From: Burkholderiales bacterium
GTDB lineage: Bacteria; Pseudomonadota; Gammaproteobacteria; Burkholderiales; Thiobacteraceae
NCBI GenBank assembly: GCA_030681095.1
Contig: JAUXTZ010000080.1
Span: 1-33,632, forward strand
Length of the DNA: 33,632 nucleotides
Direction of reading: 5' to 3'
In this document: one piece after another, positions 7,872 through 15,536 of the stretch
Numbering within the stretch: the first letter of the stretch is position 1
Layout: the number at the start of each line of letters is the position of its first letter
Position numbers and translations under genes: made by a program
Notes under the pieces: generated by a model
What the model was told of the DNA's origin: nothing
The model's database searches: none
The model's input: only the letters and a program-made list of their open reading frames with translations

Positions 7872-8207
7872 TTATTTATCTTTTCCGGCAGGAGCGGCTG
7901 GAATGGCGCACGGCAAGGCGCGTTCATCCGTGCGGCGATCGGGAAGGATGCGCAGCTTGTTGCTGCGGGCGAATTCCATTACGAATTCGTAGGCGGCTGG
8001 GTTGCTCTCTTCCAGGCAGCGCGCCACCACGAGGCACTTCTCGCCATCGATCAAGCAAGGTTGCACGCTCACTGAATAGTGCAAGCGGTGGTTCTCATCA
8101 AAACACGCCAGGGTGGAGGAAATGCGCTCGACCCAGTCGGTCGGGCGTAGTTTTTTCCCGTCTTCCTGCACGCCTGAAATGATGAAGAAATCTGTCGGGG
8201 AAGTCAT
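7872..8207 (-). CDS. DUF3579 family protein, function unknown
   Basis: A 111-aa soluble protein. It resembles the DUF3579 family: FFIISGVQEDGKKLRPTDW at the start, then WVERISSTLACF, a YSVSVQP segment, EKCLVVARCLEE, and PAAYEFVMEFARSNKLRI near residues 71-90. No catalytic motif is evident and the function of the family is not known to me. The ATG at 8207 has an excellent Shine-Dalgarno, AAAGGAG, 6 nt upstream. It lies 129 nt downstream of hyfI on the same strand, so read-through from that operon is possible but not shown. Confidence 0.82.
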   Translation of the reverse strand: MTSPTDFFIISGVQEDGKKLRPTDWVERISSTLACFDENHRLHYSVSVQPCLIDGEKCLVVARCLEESNPAAYEFVMEFARSNKLRILPDRRTDERALPCAIPAAPAGKDK

Positions 8208-8336
8208 ATGCGGCTCCTTTCGCGAGAAAATTGGTCCGCAGGAGGTATTTCGGCAAGCTTAGGCTATTTCTTTAGGCGGGATAGATGAAACTTATGGAAA
8301 TCAAGCTCATCCCTATTGCGAAAGGGGTGCGCCGGC

Positions 8337-8849
8337 TTATTTACCGCCGCTGATCGCGGCCAGGATGCCTTGCATGATGGCGATGGGGGTGGGTGGGCAA
8401 CCGGGGACCGCGACATCCACCGGGATGACATTCGACACGCGGCCGCAGCTCGCATAGCTTTCGCCGAAAATGCCGCCGGTGCAGCCGCAATCGCCGATGG
8501 CGACCACGAATTTAGGTTCGGGCGTGGCATCGTAAGTGCGTTTGAGCGCGACTTCCATGTGCTTGGCCACCGGGCCGGTTACCAGCAGCATGTCGGCATG
8601 GCGCGGGCTGGCGGTGAATTTGATGCCCAGCCCTTCGATGTTGTAGTAAGGATTGTTCAGCGCGTGGATTTCCAATTCGCAGCCGTTGCACGAACCGGCA
8701 TCCACATGGCGGATGGAGATGGCTTGGCCGAACACGCGCAAGATGTCCGCTTGCAGGCCTTGTACTTCGGTTCTGAGCGTGTCGTCGGCGACGGGATGCG
8801 GCTCGGTCTTGATGCCGGTTTTGAGAATTTGTTTCAGGATTTGATACAT
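8337..8849 (-). CDS. hyfI: HyfI/NuoB-like iron-sulfur subunit of an Ehr complex
   Basis: Small subunit, homologous to NuoB and HyfI/HycG, that holds the terminal (N2-type, proximal) [4Fe-4S] cluster at the membrane interface. In its 170 aa the cluster ligands appear intact: Cys54 and Cys57 (SCNGCE), Cys121 or Cys123 (GDCGCTGG) and Cys151 (PGCPPTP). It is the last gene of the operon: its ATG lies 2 nt after the hyfG stop, with AGGAC about 9 nt upstream. With an intact cluster but a large subunit lacking nickel ligands, it probably passes electrons to or from a quinone-like or unknown site rather than H2. Confidence 0.93.
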   Translation of the reverse strand: MYQILKQILKTGIKTEPHPVADDTLRTEVQGLQADILRVFGQAISIRHVDAGSCNGCELEIHALNNPYYNIEGLGIKFTASPRHADMLLVTGPVAKHMEVALKRTYDATPEPKFVVAIGDCGCTGGIFGESYASCGRVSNVIPVDVAVPGCPPTPIAIMQGILAAISGGK

Positions 8850-8851
8850 GG

Positions 8852-10399
8852 CTACAAGTCCTGTCCGGTATAGCTCAAGTTGAACGATTTATTGATCAGC
8901 GGGAAATCGGGCACGATATTGCCGATCACCGCGTGCTCCAACACGGGCCAGTTTTGCCACGAGGGGTCGTGCGGATGCATGCGGTCGATGCGATTGTCGG
9001 CGCCGGCCTGCAAGCCGATTAACACCTCTCCGCGCCAGCCTTCCACCATGCCGATGCCGAAAGCACCAGCCGGTGTGGACGGCACAGGCGCGATGATCGG
9101 GCCTTCGGGCAGCTTGTCCAGAATCAGCCGCGTCAGGCGCAGCGATTCCAATATTTCTTCGATGCGCACGATGGCGCGCGCTGCCACGTCGCCGTTGCGA
9201 TGGGTGGCCATGCGCACATCCAGTTCGTTGTAAGGCGCGCACGGATATTGCGCGCGCAGATCCCAAGCTTGGCCGCTGGCACGGCCGGGTAGGCCGGTCA
9301 GCCCCAGCTTGGCGGCGCGATCGGGCGAGACGCGGCCAGTGGTCAAGAAGCGGTCTTGCACCCCGGCGTGCTCTTCGTAGATGGCGCGCAGCGTGCCGAT
9401 TTCCTGCTCCAACTGTTCCGCTTCCACCAGCAAGCGCGGCTTGCCCGGCGAGGGCAGATCGCAGGCCACGCCGCCAGGCACGATGCGATCCATCAAGTAG
9501 CGGTGGCCGAACAATTCGCCGTTGGCGCGCAGCACATCTTCTTTCAAAATCCAGAATTGCGCGAAGCCGAAGGACAGCGCCACATCGTTGCCGAGATAGC
9601 CCAAGTCGCCCAAGTGATTGTGTATACGCTCGCGCTCCAGCAACAAGGCGCGTAGCCACAAGGCGCGCGGTGGCGGCGTGACGCCGGTCATGCTCTCCAG
9701 CGCCATGGCATAGGCCCAGGCATAAGCGCAGGTGGAGTCGCCTGAGACGCGGCTCGCGAGCTTCGCACCCTGCAAGACATCCATGGTCTCGGCCAGTTTT
9801 TCAATGCCCTTGTGTTTGTAGCCGAGGCGCTGCTCCAAGCGCAGCACGCGCTCGCCCACGATCGAAAAGCGGAAGTGGCCGGGTTCAATGGTGCCCGCAT
9901 GTACCGGGCCAACGGGGATTTCATGCACGCCATCGCCGACGACGGGGATGAAGGGATAAGCGTCGAGCCCAGCCGTCATTTTCTGCGTGAAGTCGAATTC
10001 CTTGCGCAGCGGAAACTGGCCCTCAGGCCAGCAACCATGACGCATCCATTTGCGCTGATCCACCGCGCCTTGTGCGAATAGGCCGAGCATGTCATAGGCG
10101 GCGCGCTGCATGCGCTCGGCTTGGGGAAAGATCGCGCTGATGTCTGGGTAGACGGGCTGGTTCGCGTCGAGCGCCAAATTCAACACCAACAAGCCAGGAT
10201 GCGTAGTGAGCGCGACGTGCAAGGTGAAACCTTGGCCACTCGCGCGCTCGTCGCTGCCCCACAGGGCGAGCAAGCGTCCGCCACTCTCGCGCACTTGTGC
10301 GCACACTGGCTGCAAACGGTCGGCGCCGATCTGCGCGCGCCAAGCGGGGATCGCGCCGGGCAGCGTCTGATAATCAATGTTCAAGTCTTCGAGTCGCAT
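8852..10399 (-). CDS. hyfG: HyfG/NuoCD-like large subunit without NiFe ligands (Ehr complex)
   Basis: A fused NuoC-NuoD-like protein of 515 aa, related to HyfG/HycE. The NuoC-like part is about residues 1-130; the NuoD-like part runs from about 155 (VGPVHAGTIEPGHFRFS, then LGYKHKGIEKLAE near 192-204). The NiFe L1 motif RxCGxC reads R217-VSGDS, so both cysteines are Ser; Cys224 is nearby but out of place. The C-terminal DPCxxC region reads D498-FPLINKS, and no Cys follows residue 387. Nickel cannot be bound as in hydrogenases. This matches the Ehr class, intermediate between complex I and group 4 hydrogenases. It starts 9 nt after hyfF. Confidence 0.92.
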   Translation of the reverse strand: MRLEDLNIDYQTLPGAIPAWRAQIGADRLQPVCAQVRESGGRLLALWGSDERASGQGFTLHVALTTHPGLLVLNLALDANQPVYPDISAIFPQAERMQRAAYDMLGLFAQGAVDQRKWMRHGCWPEGQFPLRKEFDFTQKMTAGLDAYPFIPVVGDGVHEIPVGPVHAGTIEPGHFRFSIVGERVLRLEQRLGYKHKGIEKLAETMDVLQGAKLASRVSGDSTCAYAWAYAMALESMTGVTPPPRALWLRALLLERERIHNHLGDLGYLGNDVALSFGFAQFWILKEDVLRANGELFGHRYLMDRIVPGGVACDLPSPGKPRLLVEAEQLEQEIGTLRAIYEEHAGVQDRFLTTGRVSPDRAAKLGLTGLPGRASGQAWDLRAQYPCAPYNELDVRMATHRNGDVAARAIVRIEEILESLRLTRLILDKLPEGPIIAPVPSTPAGAFGIGMVEGWRGEVLIGLQAGADNRIDRMHPHDPSWQNWPVLEHAVIGNIVPDFPLINKSFNLSYTGQDL

Positions 10400-10408
10400 G
10401 ATTCAGTC

Positions 10409-11860
10409 TTATTTACCAAGCAGCGCCGCAGCCTGCTGATACCAGCCGGCAAGGTAGGGCGGAATGAACAGCCCCAGCAACAACACCAAGGCCAGGTGCA
10501 CAAACACCGGCACCAGTGCGGGCGAATGGGGCAGATGCGGCGCATCCGTTTCGCCGAACACCATTGGCTGCACTTTGGCGAAAATCGATGCGAAGGCCAC
10601 GCCCAGCGCCAATAATAAAATCGGTGTTGCCCACGGATGGCTGTGCATGGCGGTGGTTAGAATCAAAAATTCGCTGGCGAACACGCCGAATGGTGGCATG
10701 CCCAGAATTGCCAGCGTGCCCAGCATCAGTCCCCAACCAATGGTGGGGCTTTGCTGCATCACGCCGCGAATATTTTCCATGAGCTGGGTGCCGGTGGTTT
10801 GCGTGGCATGACCGACGGCGAAAAAGATCGCGGATTTGGTCAGCGAGTGCACCGTCATGTGCAGCAAGCCGGCGAAGGTGGCCACCGCCCCGCCCATGCC
10901 GAAGGCGAAGGTGACCAGACCCATGTGTTCGATCGAGGAATAGGCGAACATGCGCTTCACGTCTTTTTGCCGCGACAAGAAAAAAGCCGCCACCACCACC
11001 GACAGCAGGCCGAAGCCCATCATCAAATTGCCGGCGAAATCCGTACCGAGCGCACCATCAGCCAACACCTTGCTGCGCACCACGGCGTACAGCGCCACGT
11101 TCAACAGCAGGCCGGAGAGCACCGCCGAGACGGGCGTCGGGCCTTCGGCATGCGCATCCGGTAGCCAGTTGTGCAGCGGCGCCAAGCCCACCTTGGTGCC
11201 GTAGCCCACCAGCAAAAACACGAAAGCCAGCGACAGCACGGTCGGCTCCAATTGCGTCTTCACGGCATTCAAGTGCGTCCACAAGAGCGAGTTGCCGCCC
11301 GGCCCCAGTACGCGCTCCGCCGCGAAGTAGAGCAGGATGGTGCCGAACAGCGCCTGTGCGATGCCCACGCCGCACAGGATGAAATATTTCCATGCCGCTT
11401 CCAGGCTGGCTGGGGTGCGATACAAGCTCACCAGCAGCACGGTGGTCAGCGTCGCCGCTTCCATCGCCACCCACATGATGCCCATATTGTTGGTGGTGAG
11501 CGCGAGCAGCATGGTGAAGGTGAACAACTGATACATGCTGTGATACAGACGCAGCATATTGATGGTGAGCCGGCCGTGATGTTGCTCGATGCGCATGTAA
11601 GGACGCGAAAAGAGCGAGGTGGTGAAGGCGACGAAGGCGGTCAGTGCCACCAGGAACACATTGAACGAATCGATAAAGAACTGTTCGTTGAAGGCCGTGA
11701 TCGGGCCGTCATTGATAATGCGCGTGGTCAACACCGCTGCAGCGATGAAAGTGGAGAAGCTGAACACCGCATTCACCTCGGGCGCAAAGCGGCGGCAGCC
11801 CACTGTCGCCAGAAAAATCCCGCCAAACAAAGGCGCGCCTAAGAGCCAGAGAATTTCCAC
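10409..11860 (-). CDS. hyfF: HyfF/NuoN-like antiporter-type membrane subunit
   Basis: A proton- or cation-translocating membrane subunit of the Mrp antiporter family (483 aa, about 13-14 hydrophobic segments). It has the conserved Glu in the MWVAMEAATLTT helix (about residue 133) and the lysine helix GYGTKVGLAPLHNWLPDAH, then EGPTPVSAVLSG (about 224-255). A second hallmark is DVKRMFAYSSIEHMGL (about 303-318). The start is GTG at 11860, 1 nt after the hyfE stop, with AGGA 8 nt upstream. In E. coli Hyf this type of subunit sits between HyfE and HyfG, as here. Confidence 0.93.
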   Translation of the reverse strand: MEILWLLGAPLFGGIFLATVGCRRFAPEVNAVFSFSTFIAAAVLTTRIINDGPITAFNEQFFIDSFNVFLVALTAFVAFTTSLFSRPYMRIEQHHGRLTINMLRLYHSMYQLFTFTMLLALTTNNMGIMWVAMEAATLTTVLLVSLYRTPASLEAAWKYFILCGVGIAQALFGTILLYFAAERVLGPGGNSLLWTHLNAVKTQLEPTVLSLAFVFLLVGYGTKVGLAPLHNWLPDAHAEGPTPVSAVLSGLLLNVALYAVVRSKVLADGALGTDFAGNLMMGFGLLSVVVAAFFLSRQKDVKRMFAYSSIEHMGLVTFAFGMGGAVATFAGLLHMTVHSLTKSAIFFAVGHATQTTGTQLMENIRGVMQQSPTIGWGLMLGTLAILGMPPFGVFASEFLILTTAMHSHPWATPILLLALGVAFASIFAKVQPMVFGETDAPHLPHSPALVPVFVHLALVLLLGLFIPPYLAGWYQQAAALLGK

Positions 11861-11861
11861 T

Positions 11862-12524
11862 TCATTCGTCCTTGAGTTTTTCCATGTGCTTCAGATCGAG
11901 ACTGTCGAAGGCTTCGCGAATCTGGAAGAAGAAGATGCCGAGAATAAACATCCCCACCAGCACATCCAGCGCAATACCGAGTTCCACCACCAGCGGCATG
12001 CCGTAGGTGGCACTGGTCGCGGCGAAGAACAGGCCGTTTTCCATGGCCAAAAAGCCGATCACTTGCGGGATCGCCTTGCGCCGCGTCAACATCATCAGGA
12101 ACGACAACAGCACGATGGCGATGGCGATGCCCAGCGTGCTGCGCGTGATGGTGCCAGCAAGTTGCGTAATCGGCAGCGCCAGATTGAAGGCGAAGATCAC
12201 CAGCATGATGCCGACCAGCATGGTGGCGGGAATGTTGATGAGCGTTTCCACATCCCACTTCACATTCAACTTGCGGATCAGGCGATGCAGAATCCACGGC
12301 AGGATAATGACCTTCAATACCAAAGTTAGCGCGGCCGAGTAATACAGATGCTGCTGCTGCGTGGTCATGGCGACGACCAGGGTGCTGATCGACAGCACCA
12401 AACCCTGCCAGGCAAACAAATTAATCAGGGACAGCACGCGCCGCTGCGACAGCATGGCGAACGAGATCAACAGCAGTAGCGCCGCCAGCAGGTTGATCAA
12501 TTGTCCGCTTAGGGTTGCCGACAT
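11862..12524 (-). CDS. hyfE: HyfE-like membrane subunit (NuoK-related)
   Basis: A 220-aa hydrophobic protein, close to the usual HyfE length, with about 6-7 membrane segments. The C-terminal half is NuoK-like and keeps membrane-embedded glutamates in FLAMENGLFFAAT (about residue 166) and PLVVELGIALDVLVG (about 183). NuoK-type subunits form part of the proton path between the quinone-module arm and the antiporter subunits. ATG at 12524 follows the hyfC stop by 1 nt with GGAG about 7 nt upstream; the stop is 1 nt before hyfF. Confidence 0.88.
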   Translation of the reverse strand: MSATLSGQLINLLAALLLLISFAMLSQRRVLSLINLFAWQGLVLSISTLVVAMTTQQQHLYYSAALTLVLKVIILPWILHRLIRKLNVKWDVETLINIPATMLVGIMLVIFAFNLALPITQLAGTITRSTLGIAIAIVLLSFLMMLTRRKAIPQVIGFLAMENGLFFAATSATYGMPLVVELGIALDVLVGMFILGIFFFQIREAFDSLDLKHMEKLKDE

Positions 12525-12525
12525 C

Positions 12526-13479
12526 TCAGGCTCCCAGCAGAAAATGGATGAGCATGCCCAATACCGCGAGCAGGAAAGCGGTGCCCAGGAATTCTGGCGC
12601 GCGGAAGATGCGCATCTTGGCCGAAATCGTTTCCAGCAGCGCGAGACCGGCGCCGGCCGCTACCAGCTTTATGCCGAGTGCGGCCAAAGCCAGCGGCAAG
12701 GCGGCCCAATTGCCCGCCTCGGCAATGCCATAGGGCACAAACAACGCGAAACCGATGGTGGTATAGGCCAGCAGTTTAATGCTGCTCGCCCACTCGATCA
12801 GCGCCAGGTGGCGCGCGGAGTATTCGAGGATCATCGCCTCGTGGATCATGGTGAGCTCGAGATGGGTGCTCGGATTATCCACCGGGATGCGTGCGTTTTC
12901 CGCGAGCAGAATCATCACGAATGCGATCGCGGCGAACGCCATGCTGGGATAGAGCGCGAATTGCGTATGCGCTAAGGCTTCGACGATGGTCGGCAATTGG
13001 GTGGAGTGGCTGATCAGCGAAGCGGTGAAAAACACCATCAACAGCGCGGGTTCGGCCAAAAACGCGACCAACATTTCGCGCCGTGCGCCCATGGTGCCGA
13101 AGGAAGTGCCGATGTCCATCGCCGCGAGCGCGATGAACACCCGCGCCAGGGCGAAAATACCGACCAGCGCGATCACGTCGGCCGCCGGTGAAAAAGGCAA
13201 ATCAGTCGCCAACATCGGCACCACGCCGGCTGCCAGCCACATGCAAGAAAATAGAATATACGGCGTCACCCGGAACAAAGGCGAAGCGTTGTACGCGATC
13301 ACCGCATCCTTATGAAACAGCTTGCGCAGGGTGCGATACGGTTGCAGCACACCCGCGCCGGTGCGGTTTTGCAGCCAGGCGCGGCACTGATTGACCCAGC
13401 CGAGCAGGAGCGGCGCGATCACCACCACCAGCAGCGACTGGAATAATTGGAACAGAATGCCGGATAGTTGCGCGCTCAT
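12526..13479 (-). CDS. hyfC: HyfC/NuoH-like membrane anchor subunit
   Basis: A NuoH/HyfC homologue (317 aa) that anchors the hydrophilic arm and carries acidic residues of the ion path. Motifs are QPYRTLRKLFHKD (about residues 46-58), GTMGARREMLVAFLAEPALL (about 129-148) and the hallmark ENARIPVDNPSTHLELTMIHEAM region (about 196-218). I take ATG at 13479, whose TGA-overlapping ATGA couples it to hyfB; longer frames to 13623 overlap hyfB and are not family-like. A GAGA sequence lies about 6 nt upstream. Confidence 0.93.
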   Translation of the reverse strand: MSAQLSGILFQLFQSLLVVVIAPLLLGWVNQCRAWLQNRTGAGVLQPYRTLRKLFHKDAVIAYNASPLFRVTPYILFSCMWLAAGVVPMLATDLPFSPAADVIALVGIFALARVFIALAAMDIGTSFGTMGARREMLVAFLAEPALLMVFFTASLISHSTQLPTIVEALAHTQFALYPSMAFAAIAFVMILLAENARIPVDNPSTHLELTMIHEAMILEYSARHLALIEWASSIKLLAYTTIGFALFVPYGIAEAGNWAALPLALAALGIKLVAAGAGLALLETISAKMRIFRAPEFLGTAFLLAVLGMLIHFLLGA

Positions 13480-15503
13480 GACCATCTCACCAATACCAAC
13501 ATCAAGAGCAGCGTGACGAAGCTGTACATGAGGTACAAATGAATTCGCCCATGCTGCAGGATGCCAATGAGGTTGGAGAGTTTGTCCGCTGCTTTTGCGA
13601 TCGGCAGATAGAGTCCGTACCACAGCTTGTCCTCGCTACGACCGTGGTAACGCGGTTCGCGGTCGAAGGGGCTGGGCACTTCGCGCTCGATTAAAAAGAA
13701 CGGTTCAAAAATTTGCCGGATCGGCTGACCAAAACCTTCCGCCGAATCTTGCATGCGCGGTGTTTGTTCCGGGAAGCCACAGTCCCAAGCGGGGCCGCGA
13801 CGCAGGCGACCATGATAGAACCGGCGCACCGCGAGGAAGGTGATTGCGAGCACCACCAGAATCGCCAGCAGGAAGAATAGCGGGCTATAGCTCGCGCGTT
13901 CCGGCGCGATCGGGGTCAGGAATAACCAGCCGGTTTTGGCGGCGGTCATGCCGAGCGAGTCGCCGATCAGCGCTTGCGTTACATGATCCAATTGCAGGAT
14001 GACTTGCACCGGGAATAGACCCAGCAAGATACAACCGAGTGCTAACCAAGCGAGCCCCAGACGCTCCCACCAACCGGCGTCGTGTGCGTGCCGGAGCTTT
14101 TCATCGCGCGGCTGGCCCAGGAACACGATGCCGTAGAATTTCACCATCACATACGCGGCCAATGCGGCGGCGAGCGCGATGGCTGCGGTCGCCACCGGGA
14201 TCAACATATTCAGATACGGCTGCGGCAAATCGGGCGTGAGCAGGAAGGCTTGCAGCAACAGCCATTCAGAAACGAAACCATTCAGTGGCGGCAGGCCAGC
14301 AATGGCCAGGGTGCCCACCAATACCAGGGTCGCGACCCACGGCATGCGTCGAATCAATCCACCGAGACGGCCCAAATTGCGTTCGCCCGTCGCATGCAGC
14401 ACCGACCCGGTGCCCAGAAACAACAGGCTCTTGAAGAAGGCGTGATTGATGGCGTGATACAGCGTGGCGGTCAAGGCCAAGGCGGCGAGCGATTCTTTGC
14501 CATTGGCGTGGAACAGGATGCCAAGCCCGATGCCGACCAGCAGAATGCCGATATTTTCGATCGAGGAATACGCCAGCAGGCGCTTCATATCGGTCTGCAC
14601 GGCGGCGAACATCACGCCGAACAAAGCGGTCATCAGCCCCAGCGTGAGGGCTAACACGCCCCACCACCAAATTTCTCCACCCAGAAAATCGAAGGTGATG
14701 CGCAACAGACCATAGATCGCGGTCTTCAGCATAATGCCGCTCATCATCGCCGACACCGGGGAGGGCGCGGCCGGGTGCGCTTCCGGTAGCCACACATGCA
14801 CCGGCAGCAGACCGGCCTTGGCGCCGAAACCGAATAACGCGAGCGAGAATGTGATCGAAGCCCAGAACGGCGTCAGATGCGCGGCGCGCATGGCGTCGAA
14901 GGTGTACGCCGCAATGCCGTGGCCGCCTTGCATCACACCAAAGGCCAAGAGGATGCTGATGGCGCCCACATGCGCGATGAGCAGATAGAGATAACCCGCT
15001 TTGCGAATTTCCGGCACCTTGTGATCGGTGGTGACCAGGAAATAGGACGAGAGCGCCATCGACTCCCACGCCACCATAAATAAATACGCGTCGTTGGCCA
15101 GCAACACCAGCGCCATGCTCGCCAGAAAGAGATGATATTGCAGTGCCAACAGCGCCAGCGCGCGGGCTTCCATGTGTCGGAAATAACCCGCGCTATAGAG
15201 GGAAATAGCGAAACCGGCAGCGCCCAGCAGCATCAAGAAAAATGCCGACAGCGCATCCACGCGCAAGTGGAAAGGCAAACCGGGCAGGCCGAGCGGGAGT
15301 ACCGCGACACTCGGCGCTTGGCCGAGCGCGACCAAGCCGGTACCCGCCAGCACCAGCGCGCCGAGCGCGCCCGCCGGGAAAATGAGCTGCGTGATGTGCT
15401 TAGGGGAGCCGATCAGCAGCAGGGAAAGCATGCCCAGCAGCAGCCAGTACACGACAACTCCGCCCGCGATATCGATAGGAAGCAAGGTCAACAGGATTTC
15501 CAC
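13476..15503 (-). CDS. hyfB: HyfB/NuoL-like antiporter-type membrane subunit
   Basis: A large cation/proton-translocating subunit of the NuoL/MrpA/HyfB group (675 aa, about 15-16 membrane segments). It shows the glutamate helix VAWESMALSSYFL (about residue 147), the lysine helix FGFGAKAGLLPVHVWLPEAHP followed by AAPSPVSAMMSG (about 225-257), DMKRLLAYSSIENIGIL (about 307-323) and HAINHAFFKSLLFLGTGS (about 350-367). The C-terminal ~120 residues contain a soluble loop and a last helix, as in HyfB. It is not paired with a DabA (DUF2309) gene, so it is not a DAB carbon-uptake subunit. The start is GTG at 15503 with no obvious Shine-Dalgarno; it lies 33 nt after the SulP gene. Confidence 0.93.
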   Translation of the reverse strand: MEILLTLLPIDIAGGVVVYWLLLGMLSLLLIGSPKHITQLIFPAGALGALVLAGTGLVALGQAPSVAVLPLGLPGLPFHLRVDALSAFFLMLLGAAGFAISLYSAGYFRHMEARALALLALQYHLFLASMALVLLANDAYLFMVAWESMALSSYFLVTTDHKVPEIRKAGYLYLLIAHVGAISILLAFGVMQGGHGIAAYTFDAMRAAHLTPFWASITFSLALFGFGAKAGLLPVHVWLPEAHPAAPSPVSAMMSGIMLKTAIYGLLRITFDFLGGEIWWWGVLALTLGLMTALFGVMFAAVQTDMKRLLAYSSIENIGILLVGIGLGILFHANGKESLAALALTATLYHAINHAFFKSLLFLGTGSVLHATGERNLGRLGGLIRRMPWVATLVLVGTLAIAGLPPLNGFVSEWLLLQAFLLTPDLPQPYLNMLIPVATAAIALAAALAAYVMVKFYGIVFLGQPRDEKLRHAHDAGWWERLGLAWLALGCILLGLFPVQVILQLDHVTQALIGDSLGMTAAKTGWLFLTPIAPERASYSPLFFLLAILVVLAITFLAVRRFYHGRLRRGPAWDCGFPEQTPRMQDSAEGFGQPIRQIFEPFFLIEREVPSPFDREPRYHGRSEDKLWYGLYLPIAKAADKLSNLIGILQHGRIHLYLMYSFVTLLLMLVLVRWS

Positions 15504-15536
15504 GGTTTGTTTTTATACTTTCAAGCTGTGCTGCAT

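Noticed and set aside
8337-15503. Hydrogenase-4 or formate hydrogenlyase.
   Set aside because: The large subunit has none of the four nickel-ligand cysteines, and no formate dehydrogenase, HyfH or maturation genes are present.
13476-15503. DabB subunit of a DAB inorganic-carbon pump.
   Set aside because: No DUF2309 (DabA) gene adjoins it, and the HyfC, HyfE, HyfF, HyfG and HyfI genes follow directly, which defines a Hyf/Ehr-type complex.
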